A stretch of 64,000 bases of DNA from the NCBI GenBank assembly GCA_965203375.1, contig OZ241886.1, positions 3,596,001 through 3,660,000 of the forward strand, written 5' to 3'. Positions 32,203 to 40,003 of this stretch are shown in pieces. The notes under the pieces are model-generated. The model saw nothing but the letters and a program-made list of their open reading frames with translations. It did not search any database and was not told where the DNA came from. The position numbers and the translations under genes are program-made. Each line of letters begins with the position of its first letter. Position 1 is the stretch's first letter. The stretch comes from CATQHS01 sp965203375. GTDB lineage: Bacteria > Actinomycetota > Acidimicrobiia > Acidimicrobiales > Aldehydirespiratoraceae.

Positions 32203-34860
32203 TCAGGGGCCGGGTGGGCGGCGTGTGGGGGTTGGGGTGGCTGCGGTTTGGCCGGCGGGGCCTGCGCCGGCGGCGTTGAGGGCGCGGACCTGGACTTGGT
32301 AGAGGGTGCCGTTGGTGATCCATCTCATGGTGTGGCCGACGGTGGCTGAGGTGCTGGTCCAGATGCGCCGCCAGCACCGCCAGGCGGTCTGGCCCGAGGG
32401 CCGCTCCCGGAACTGGTATTCGGTGATGGTGCTGTCTGCGGGGTTGTTCCAGCTCAGCGCGATGGACCGGTCGCCGCCGACCCCGGCCAGCCCCGCCGGC
32501 GCGGCCGGGACCGATCCCGGCGGGGAGGCCGCGGCCGCCGTGGTCGCCGCGGCCTCGCCGGCCGCGCCGGCGCCGCGGGCGTTGGCGGCGCGTATCTGGA
32601 ACCGGTAGGCGGTGGAGCCCGACAGGCCCGTGACGGTGTGGGCGACGGTGCCGGGCCCCGAGCGCCAGATCGAAGTCCAGCACCACCAGCCCGTTTCGGC
32701 GGCGGGCCGCAGCCGGACCTCATAGCGGGTGATGGTGCCGTCTGTGGGGTTGTTCCAGCTCAACGCGACCGATCCCGCCGCGGCGGCCGCCGCGGTCAGC
32801 CCCGACGGGGCCGCCGGCGCCGGGGGGACCGGCGCCGTCGTCGTGGTGGTCGTAGCCGGCGCGGGGCCGGTCCACACGCTGCGGGCGACCGCGGCGGGCC
32901 CGGGCCCGGCCGCGTTGAGGGCCCGCACCCGCACGTTGTAGCGGGTCCGGTTGGCCAGGCCGGTGACGGTGTGGCCCGTGGTGGAGGCCCCGCCGCCGGA
33001 GATGTCGGTCCATGGGCCGTACTGCCGCTCGGCGGCCACGCGCCTCACCTTGTACTGATAGCCCGTGATCGACGAATCACCCGGATCAGACCAAGACAAA
33101 ACAATCGAACCACCCTCAGAACCCGAACCGCTGCGACCCACACCAGACAACCCCGACGGCGCACCGGGCACCGCCGCTGGCGTAGTAGTCGTCGTGGAGG
33201 CGGTTGTCGTCGTAGTCGTAGTCGTGGTGGTGGTGGTTGTTCTCACCACGGGCACGGTCCTCGGCACCCTGGTCGTAGTCGTAGTCGTCGTTGTAGTCGT
33301 TGTGGTGGTGGTCGCAGGGGGCGCGGTGGTCGTCGTCGTAGTCGTGGTGGTCGTGGTGGTGGTGGGTGCGGTGGGGAGCCATCTGCAGCCCCGGCGGCAG
33401 TGAACCTGCAGGACCCGCCCGTTAACCTCATTGTCGGTCCAGCCGTTCACGTCCCGGGCGTTGGTCTCCACATCCACGCCCTTGATGATCGTCTTGGTGT
33501 AGCTGGTGGTCGTCCCTGGAAATATTACATTGTCAAAGTTTCTTCGGGGGAATAAAATATACCTGACATAGGAGTCGGGGTCATCATTAGTGACGGTGTC
33601 GGTGAAGGACACGAACGGAGCCGCCAGGGGAGTGGGCCCTATCTCAGGCATGGTACCCTGCGGATTGCCTGTGTCGTAATAGTGGCAATCGAATATCGGG
33701 CCGTCGTCGCCCCATCGGCAGCTCCACTGAAGCACCCCGCCGTCTATATCGGACCCGGATATGATCTTCACATGCAAGGAATCGTTGCCCGGAATGTAGA
33801 TTTTCTCGTATGTGTCCCAACACCGGGTACTTCTCTTGCACGCATTCCAGTGGTAATAGAGATTCTTTTTGACAGAATTCAAAGATTGTAACGCATTGCA
33901 ATACCGATGGAGAAGATACTTTCCCGCCATGACGCCGCCGATGGAGGTGTTGGCCCGCTCGGCGTGGTTCAATTTCGTGGCGTAACCAATAATGGGAGTT
34001 CCGAAAGGGTCGTCTATTTGCCACAGTCCTACCCCCGGGTTCCAGTGAGCCTTGTCGTATCCGTCCTCGTCGTCACTATAGGAATACAGATTATCGTTCT
34101 TATCCCACAGTGACAGCGTCATCGGAGAAGAAGCCTTGTTGCGGATCTCTTCGCTACCACTTCCATATCCTCTGGCGATCTCCCACACCGGCACCGCCAA
34201 CATCATCGCGGCCAACTGATTCTTAGTCGGCACCGCCCGATGATCGCAGGTACGCCCGGTGAAGTATTCTGAGATTGCCTTCCCGGCTGCCTTGAGCGTG
34301 CCGTTGTATGCGCCTCTGGTGACCCAAAACGGCGGCTCTGTCGTCGTCGTCGTCGGAGCCGGCCGCGGAGTCGTCGTGGGAGGTTGAGTCGGCGGCGGCG
34401 GAGGCGGAGGCGGCGGAGGCGGAGGCGGCGGAGGCGGAGGCGGAGGCGGTGCGGTCGTGGTGGTGGTTGTGGTTGTTGTTGTGGTCGTGCATCCTCCGTT
34501 GACCCACCGGCCGCCCACGTACTCGCAAACGGCCTGCCATGGGCTCGTCGTGGTCGCCGCCGGCCGTGTCGTGGTGGTGGTGGTAGTAGTAGTGGTGGTT
34601 GGGACTGTGTAGCACCCGATCCATGGGACACAGATCAGCCGTAGCGTGGTAGTGGTGGGCGGCTGAGTGGTAGTGGTGGTGTCGGGCACCTCGACGCACC
34701 TGAGGCCCGGCACGCATCTCACCGCGGCCAGAGGCGCTGCGGCGGATTGGGCTTCGGGAGGCTCGATCACCAACAGCAGCGGCGCCGCGGCCAGCCCGGC
34801 GGCCGGCAGCGCCCAGCGGAGCCATCGCTTGCGTAGTCCCAGTCGGCGGCCTCGGCGCAT
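32203..34860 (-). CDS. Threonine/proline-rich secreted protein with lysozyme-like core and three FN3 domains
   Basis: An 885-residue exported protein with basic n-region and hydrophobic core at 14-32. Poly-Thr tracts alternate with short Cys-pair modules (RCVPGLRCVEVP, LICVPWIGCYTVP, VCEYVGGRWVNGGC), then about 20 consecutive Pro (about 138-157). The middle (about 178-360) resembles the lysozyme/transglycosylase fold: AAMMLAVPVWEIARG with a possible catalytic Glu, then NPGVGLWQIDD. Another Cys module and poly-Thr follow. Three fibronectin type III-like domains (about 580-880) close the protein. The start at 34860 follows the lipoprotein stop by 28 bases. A surface peptidoglycan hydrolase is inferred. 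Confidence 0.75.
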   Translation of the reverse strand: MRRGRRLGLRKRWLRWALPAAGLAAAPLLLVIEPPEAQSAAAPLAAVRCVPGLRCVEVPDTTTTTQPPTTTTLRLICVPWIGCYTVPTTTTTTTTTTTRPAATTTSPWQAVCEYVGGRWVNGGCTTTTTTTTTTTTAPPPPPPPPPPPPPPPPPPPPTQPPTTTPRPAPTTTTTEPPFWVTRGAYNGTLKAAGKAISEYFTGRTCDHRAVPTKNQLAAMMLAVPVWEIARGYGSGSEEIRNKASSPMTLSLWDKNDNLYSYSDDEDGYDKAHWNPGVGLWQIDDPFGTPIIGYATKLNHAERANTSIGGVMAGKYLLHRYCNALQSLNSVKKNLYYHWNACKRSTRCWDTYEKIYIPGNDSLHVKIISGSDIDGGVLQWSCRWGDDGPIFDCHYYDTGNPQGTMPEIGPTPLAAPFVSFTDTVTNDDPDSYVRYILFPRRNFDNVIFPGTTTSYTKTIIKGVDVETNARDVNGWTDNEVNGRVLQVHCRRGCRWLPTAPTTTTTTTTTTTTTAPPATTTTTTTTTTTTTTRVPRTVPVVRTTTTTTTTTTTTTASTTTTTPAAVPGAPSGLSGVGRSGSGSEGGSIVLSWSDPGDSSITGYQYKVRRVAAERQYGPWTDISGGGASTTGHTVTGLANRTRYNVRVRALNAAGPGPAAVARSVWTGPAPATTTTTTAPVPPAPAAPSGLTAAAAAAGSVALSWNNPTDGTITRYEVRLRPAAETGWWCWTSIWRSGPGTVAHTVTGLSGSTAYRFQIRAANARGAGAAGEAAATTAAAASPPGSVPAAPAGLAGVGGDRSIALSWNNPADSTITEYQFRERPSGQTAWRCWRRIWTSTSATVGHTMRWITNGTLYQVQVRALNAAGAGPAGQTAATPTPTRRPPGP

Positions 34861-34888
34861 AACGGGGTGCAAACCGCCAGCGGGGCGG

Positions 34889-36598
34889 CTAGTTCGCTCC
34901 TCCCAGCCACACCAGAACGTAATAAGACCAGCCGCCTTGCTGCAAGAACCCCACATGGAAAAAGGGGGGGTTGCCTGCGGCATGTTCGGGGTGGTCTGGC
35001 TCGGGTAACTGGTCGACCCGGACATGGCGGGGCGTTTCGCCGGTCCAGTCAGTCCTGTAAGGGGCGGCCTGAAGCACATCGATGACCTTGCCGTCTCGAT
35101 CAGTGAAAGCCGCGTAGACTCTGAGATCATCGATGGTCTGGTTCAGGATCTGGTCATCCAGTTCAGGATGCGACGTAACCGTCCAGAAATCTGCCTCCCC
35201 AATGATGTAGACGAACTCCCCGGTGGGGGGATCGGGCACCGCGAAGGCCGGGTTGTGCAACTCCAGGTACTCCTCCCAGCTCTCCAGCGGCCAATTATTC
35301 AAAGAGGTAAACCCCAGGGCTCTTTTGATGTCCACCGCCGGCGACAGGCTGGCGGTCACCTGCACGTCAACGGCGGCGGGGTCCGCGGGCCCGACCCAGC
35401 CCTGCATCTCGAACGGGGCCACCTCCCAGGGCTGCATCGTCAGCGGCCACTCCCACCGCAGACCCCCCGCGGACACGACCACGTCCCGGGCCCACAGGCC
35501 CCGTGAGCGGTTCTGGACCAAGCCCCTGACCACCGTGTCGTCCACCGACACCGTGTCGGTCAGCACCACCACATCGTCGGCGGGCTCGTCCACATGATAA
35601 TACGGGCCCTCATACCCCACCACATGCCCCGGCGGCTCCTTCAGCGGCCCGCCGAAACCGGGCTGGCTCCTCGACCACTCCGCCACCCGGTTCAGCTCGG
35701 CCACCGCGTCATCGGGCGACACCCCCGGCGGGCCCGGCCCGCCCGAGGTCACATACACATACCGCTTCCCCCCCGGCACACAAGATACCCCACGACTCCA
35801 ACGAAAATGCTCAATCCGCTCCATGTCGATGTCATCGAGCTCCTCGCCGGGGCCCAGCCTGTAGCCCTCCACCGCGGCCAGCGCCTCGGCGTCGTCGCAC
35901 ACGTCCCAGATCTCATTGGCCACCGCCTCAAACCGCGGCCAACTGCTCCAAAAGCTCCCGAACTCCCCGCCGGGGAACGTGACCTCCCCGTCGTCGCCCA
36001 GCACCACCCGGCCGCTCACCAGCCAACCCCACGGCACGTCATAATCACCGGGAAACAACGGCTCCCAAACATCACCACCGCCCTCCACAACCCCCACCGG
36101 CCCATCGCCGCCCGGTTCTTCCTCGCCGGGACCCGAAGGCTCCCCGCCGCCCGGTCCCCCATCGCCCGTGCGGCCCACCGCCCCGCCCGACGGTGCCTGT
36201 TCCCCGCCGCTGGGCCCAGAAGGCCCCCCGTCGCCGGAATCTCCACCGCCCGACTCTCCGCCGCCGGGTCCGCCACCGCCGCCCGCCCCGCCCCGAGAAC
36301 CCGGCTCATCAGCACCCGGACCGGGCTCTTGGGCCCCCGGCTGCCCACCGCCGCCCGGCTCTCCGCCGCCGCCCGACCGCTCCTGGGAACCCGAACCGGT
36401 GCCGCCCGGCTGCTCCTGAGGGCCTGAACCCGGATCCGGGTCCTGAGGCCCCTCGCCGCTTTGGTCGCCGCCCACCAAGAGAGGCCCGCCGCCCCCCGGC
36501 TCATCCCCGGCGGTCACCGTCACCCCCAAACCCGCACCGCAACCACCGGCCAAAACCGCAGCCGACAAAGCCGCCGCGACCACCGCACACCCTCTCAC
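34889..36598 (-). CDS. Lipoprotein with Gly/Pro-rich linker, function unknown
   Basis: A 569-residue protein with a lipobox LAGGC around residue 20, so it is probably lipid-anchored outside the membrane. Residues 25-165 are a Gly/Glu/Pro/Ser-rich repetitive linker. The globular part (about 170-569) has no family I recognise. It contains conserved-looking segments such as WEPLFPGDYDVPWGWLVSG, FWTVTSHPELDDQILNQTID and HVGFLQQGGWSYYVLVW, with many Trp and acidic residues. It precedes the threonine-rich lysozyme-like protein on the same strand, so the two may function together at the envelope. The GTG start at 36598 has no strong ribosome site. Confidence 0.7.
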   Translation of the reverse strand: MRGCAVVAAALSAAVLAGGCGAGLGVTVTAGDEPGGGGPLLVGGDQSGEGPQDPDPGSGPQEQPGGTGSGSQERSGGGGEPGGGGQPGAQEPGPGADEPGSRGGAGGGGGPGGGESGGGDSGDGGPSGPSGGEQAPSGGAVGRTGDGGPGGGEPSGPGEEEPGGDGPVGVVEGGGDVWEPLFPGDYDVPWGWLVSGRVVLGDDGEVTFPGGEFGSFWSSWPRFEAVANEIWDVCDDAEALAAVEGYRLGPGEELDDIDMERIEHFRWSRGVSCVPGGKRYVYVTSGGPGPPGVSPDDAVAELNRVAEWSRSQPGFGGPLKEPPGHVVGYEGPYYHVDEPADDVVVLTDTVSVDDTVVRGLVQNRSRGLWARDVVVSAGGLRWEWPLTMQPWEVAPFEMQGWVGPADPAAVDVQVTASLSPAVDIKRALGFTSLNNWPLESWEEYLELHNPAFAVPDPPTGEFVYIIGEADFWTVTSHPELDDQILNQTIDDLRVYAAFTDRDGKVIDVLQAAPYRTDWTGETPRHVRVDQLPEPDHPEHAAGNPPFFHVGFLQQGGWSYYVLVWLGGAN

Positions 36599-36643
36599 AC
36601 TCGACTCTTTATCAGAAATAGTGCCCCGGCGTCAACCAAACGA

Positions 36644-38209
36644 TCAGGGCAGTTCCGTCACGGTCGTGCCAGCCGTGTGGCGGAGTTGGTGCTTGAGGAC
36701 TTTGTGGGTGGGGCCTCGGGGGATTTCGTCGAGGATTTCCAGGTAGCGGGGGACGCTGAAGTCGGGCAGGGTCTCCCGGCAGAAGCGGGCCAGCTCGGCC
36801 GGGTCTATGTTGCAGCCCGACTCGGGGACGATGACGATCTTCACATCTTCTTCGCCCAGCTCGGAGGGGACTCCCACCGCGGCGCATTCGGCCACTCCAC
36901 CGAAGCCGGACACAGCCCGCTCGACTTCGGTGGAGGAGATCATCTCTCCCCGGCGGCGGATGGCGTCTTTTATCCGGTCCACCCAGCGGATGTATCCGTC
37001 GTCGGCGATGGTGGCCAGATCGCCGGTGTGGAACCACAGGTTCCGGAAAGCGGCCAGGGTGGCCTCGGGCTGGCGGTGATAGCCGGTCATCATCACCCCC
37101 GGCGTCCGGGGGCGCACCACCAGCTCGCCCACATCGCCGGCGGGCACCTCGGTGCCGTCGGCGTCCACCACCGCGGCCTCGAACTGGGGCACCGGCCGGC
37201 CCGAGGCCCGGTAGCGCATCGGGTCGTCGGGGCCGGTGGTGGCGAAGTGGCCGGTCTCGGTCATGGCGAACCCGGTGACCAGCCGCAGCCCGAACCGGTC
37301 CTCGAACTCGGCCCGGCGATCCATGGGAATCCCGGCTGCGCCGTGCATCATCCGCACCCGGTGGTCGCGGTCGCCCGGCGACGGGGGCTGGTTCAACAGC
37401 ATCGACGACATGGCCCCCACCACCCCGACCTCGGTGGCCCCCGAGCGCTTCGCCTCGGCCCAGAAGGCCCGGGCCGAGAACCGGGACAACAGGGCGGCCC
37501 GCCCGCCGACGACCAAGGCCGTGCCCAGGGTGGAGAAGCGGGCGTTCACGTGATACAGCGGCAGGGCCGAGAACATGACGTCCTCGGCGCTCAGGCCCCA
37601 CTGCTCGATCTTGATGCGGGCCTGCTCGACGGGGAAGGCCTGGGGCAGCACCGCCCCCTTGGCCGGGCCGGTGGTGCCCGAGGTGTAGATGATGTTCATC
37701 GGGTGGCCGGGGCGGGGCGGGGCGAACGGCGGGACCGGGGCGGGGCGGGCGAGCAGTTCGTCGTAGTCGACGACGGCGACGCCGGGCGGGTCCGGCCCCG
37801 GGCCGCGCCGCACCACCGTCTCCAGGCCGGCCGCGGCGGGCGACTGCTCGGCCACCCGGTCGGTGAGCGAGCCGTCGGCGATCAGGACCTTGGCCCCGGA
37901 ATGACCGAGCACGTGGGCGAGCTGGGGGCCTTTGAGCCCGGCGTTGACCGGACACTCCACCGCCCCGAGGCGCAGCAGCGCCAGCATGGTCACCACCGCC
38001 TCGGAGCGGTTGGGCGACAGATGGCACACCACGTCGCCAGGCCCCACGCCGACCGCGGCCAGGCTCCCGGCGCAGGTCTCGGCCGCGGCGGTCAGCTCGG
38101 CCCAGGTGAACAGACGGCCGTCGAAGTCCAGCACCACCCGGTCGGGGTGCTCCTCGGCCCGCCGCCGGCACAGCGACCACAGGTCCTCGAACGGCCGGTC
38201 CGCGGTCAC
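36644..38209 (-). CDS. AMP-forming acyl-CoA ligase
   Basis: A 521-residue member of the ANL superfamily. It activates a carboxylic acid with ATP and joins it to CoA. Motifs are IIYTSGTTGPAKGAVLP (P-loop), the TETG motif in GFAMTETGHF, and GYIRWVDRIKDAIRRRGEMIS near the C-terminal hinge, with the catalytic Lys in HKVLKHQL. The pattern is close to CaiC-like and other medium-chain ligases. It is the last gene of the ketone-carboxylation run. There it would activate the 3-oxo acid made by the carboxylase, the role of benzoylacetate-CoA ligase in the acetophenone pathway. That role is inferred from context. Confidence 0.92.
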   Translation of the reverse strand: MTADRPFEDLWSLCRRRAEEHPDRVVLDFDGRLFTWAELTAAAETCAGSLAAVGVGPGDVVCHLSPNRSEAVVTMLALLRLGAVECPVNAGLKGPQLAHVLGHSGAKVLIADGSLTDRVAEQSPAAAGLETVVRRGPGPDPPGVAVVDYDELLARPAPVPPFAPPRPGHPMNIIYTSGTTGPAKGAVLPQAFPVEQARIKIEQWGLSAEDVMFSALPLYHVNARFSTLGTALVVGGRAALLSRFSARAFWAEAKRSGATEVGVVGAMSSMLLNQPPSPGDRDHRVRMMHGAAGIPMDRRAEFEDRFGLRLVTGFAMTETGHFATTGPDDPMRYRASGRPVPQFEAAVVDADGTEVPAGDVGELVVRPRTPGVMMTGYHRQPEATLAAFRNLWFHTGDLATIADDGYIRWVDRIKDAIRRRGEMISSTEVERAVSGFGGVAECAAVGVPSELGEEDVKIVIVPESGCNIDPAELARFCRETLPDFSVPRYLEILDEIPRGPTHKVLKHQLRHTAGTTVTELP

Positions 38210-38317
38210 GGCGCCAAGTCCTCTAAGCCACCGCTACGAATCACAACGGCCGGTCCTCAGGAAAGCAGGCGGCGGTCATGGGCGCTGGGTCCTCGGGCAA
38301 GGGCGCGGGCGAGGCGG

Positions 38318-38803
38318 TCACGATGCCAGCCGGAACATGGGCAGGGTCAGGTCGTCGCCCCGGTCGGCGAAGGTCGCTTCGACCCGGGCGCCGATGCGCA
38401 GCCGGTCCGGGTCGGGATCGACCAGGTTGGCCAGCAGGCGGGGGCCCTCGTCCAACTCGACCACGGCCACCACGTAGGGGACGTCGTCGGCCCAGGTGCC
38501 GTCGTAGAAGGCGACATGCACCTCGGTGAAGGACCACAGGAGTCCGCGGCCAGCCATCGTCTGCCAGGTGTGCTCGGGGGACCAGCAGCCGGGGCAGAAG
38601 CGCCGGGGGTAGGCGAAGACCAGGCCGCAGGCGTCGCAGCGGGGCAGGGCCAGCTCGCCCCGGCGGGCCGCCTCCCAGTAGGGGGCGGTGGCCGAGTCCC
38701 CGAGATCGGGCCGCGGTTTGCCCGATCCCGCCGAGCCGGAGTCCGACCGGGCCGAACTCGAGCCAGAGCCAGACCCGGCCGAGCCGCTGTGACCCGGGCT
38801 CAC
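38318..38803 (-). CDS. DUF35 Zn-ribbon/OB-fold acyl-CoA-associated protein
   Basis: A 161-residue protein. After a Ser/Gly-rich tail of about 30 residues it has a zinc ribbon (Cys56, Cys59, Cys70, Cys73: CDACG and CPGC) and an OB-fold (VAVVELDEGPRLLANLVD). DUF35 proteins form complexes with thiolase-like partners. The GTG start overlaps the thiolase-like gene stop in GTGA, as is typical for this pair. It probably binds the acyl-CoA substrate for the thiolase-fold enzyme. The 108-bp gap behind it holds nothing recognisable. Confidence 0.88.
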   Translation of the reverse strand: MSPGHSGSAGSGSGSSSARSDSGSAGSGKPRPDLGDSATAPYWEAARRGELALPRCDACGLVFAYPRRFCPGCWSPEHTWQTMAGRGLLWSFTEVHVAFYDGTWADDVPYVVAVVELDEGPRLLANLVDPDPDRLRIGARVEATFADRGDDLTLPMFRLAS

Positions 38804-39963
38804 GGGTCCTCCCGGGCCAGGACCATGGTGGAGAAGGCGGAGAAGACGCCGCCGTTGCCGTGGACCACCGCCACCTCGGCCCCGTCTGCCTGGCGGCGGC
38901 CGGCGGCGCCCTGGAGCTGGCGGACGGCGTCGAGGAGGTGGAACACCCCGCCGGCGTGGCCGTGGGAGAGCATCCCGCCGTGCAGGTTCACCGGATGGGC
39001 CGAGCCCAGCCCCAGGGCCCCCGAGGCGGCGTAGGAGCCGCCCTCGCCGGGGCCGCACAGGCCCAGGGCCTCCACTCCGGCCACCACGCTGAAGGTGCAG
39101 GCGTCATGGATGTAAACGGCGTCGGCGTCGGCCGCGCTCAGCCCGGACCGCTCGAAGGCCCGGGCCGCCGCGGCCGGGCCGCCCAGCTCGTCGAGGTCGG
39201 GGGCCTGGGAGGGGATGTGGTGGGTGGCGGCTGCGCCGTAGCCGAGGACCCGGGCGAAGGGGCGGCCCAGGGCGCGGGCCCGGTCCACCGAGGTGACCAC
39301 GAAGGCCCCGCCCCCGTCGGAGATCAGCGAGCAGTCGAGGCGGCGCAGGGGCGACGAGACCATGGGCGAGGCCTGGTGGTCGGCCAGGGTGATGGGCTGG
39401 CGCTTGTGGGCGTTGTCGTTGAGGGAGGCGTGATGGCGGGAGGTCACGGCCACCGCGCCGAGCTGCTCGCTGGTGGTGCCGTACAGATGCATGTGGCGCT
39501 GGGCGAACAGGGCATAGCCGGTGATCATGGCGATCTGCCCGTAGGGGGCCTCGAAGTCCTCGCCCCCGGTGAGGGTGCCGGGGGCCCGGCCCCGGCCGGA
39601 CCGCCGGATGGAGATGCCGTTCTCGCCGTAGGCGCACAGGGCGGCGGTGGCCATGCCCGCGTCGATGGCGGCGGCCGCGGTGAGCAGGGCGGCGTGGTGG
39701 GTGCCGGGTCCGCCCACGTCGGTGACCACGGCCAGCTCGGGCCGCAGCCCCAGGTACTCCGCCATCCGGGCGGCGTGCAGCATCATGGCCTGGGAGTAGC
39801 CCGAGAACGAGAAGACGGCGTCGATGTCGTCTTTGCCCAGCCCGGCGTCGGCCACTGCGGCCACCGCGGCTTCGGCTTGGAGCTGGATGGCGCTGCGGCC
39901 CGGCAGCTTGCCGATCTCGGTCTCGGCCACCCCGACGATGGCGACGTGGTCGAGCACGTTCAC
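38800..39963 (-). CDS. Thiolase-fold protein (SCP2/Ltp type) lacking the usual nucleophilic Cys
   Basis: A 387-residue thiolase-superfamily protein. At the place of the acyl-accepting cysteine it has VGGPGTHHAALLTA with no Cys. The C-terminal part has VYIHDACTFS and VNLHGGMLSHGHAGGVF. The lack of the Cys together with a coupled DUF35 gene recalls the Ltp2-type retro-aldolases that act with DUF35 partners, rather than true thiolases. In the operon it would cleave a carbon-carbon bond in the CoA thioester made by the ligase. The reaction is inferred. Confidence 0.85.
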   Translation of the reverse strand: MNVLDHVAIVGVAETEIGKLPGRSAIQLQAEAAVAAVADAGLGKDDIDAVFSFSGYSQAMMLHAARMAEYLGLRPELAVVTDVGGPGTHHAALLTAAAAIDAGMATAALCAYGENGISIRRSGRGRAPGTLTGGEDFEAPYGQIAMITGYALFAQRHMHLYGTTSEQLGAVAVTSRHHASLNDNAHKRQPITLADHQASPMVSSPLRRLDCSLISDGGGAFVVTSVDRARALGRPFARVLGYGAAATHHIPSQAPDLDELGGPAAAARAFERSGLSAADADAVYIHDACTFSVVAGVEALGLCGPGEGGSYAASGALGLGSAHPVNLHGGMLSHGHAGGVFHLLDAVRQLQGAAGRRQADGAEVAVVHGNGGVFSAFSTMVLAREDP

Positions 39964-40003
39964 CGTGATCGCTCCTGCTGGCGGGCATCGGGACCGGGCC
40001 CGT

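Noticed and set aside
33180..33370. Separate poly-Val protein on the plus strand
   Set aside because: It is the reverse complement of the poly-Thr linkers. The encoding gene is on the minus strand.
34861..35130. Upstream extension of the threonine-rich protein
   Set aside because: It would overlap the end of the lipoprotein gene, and the signal sequence begins at the ATG at 34860.
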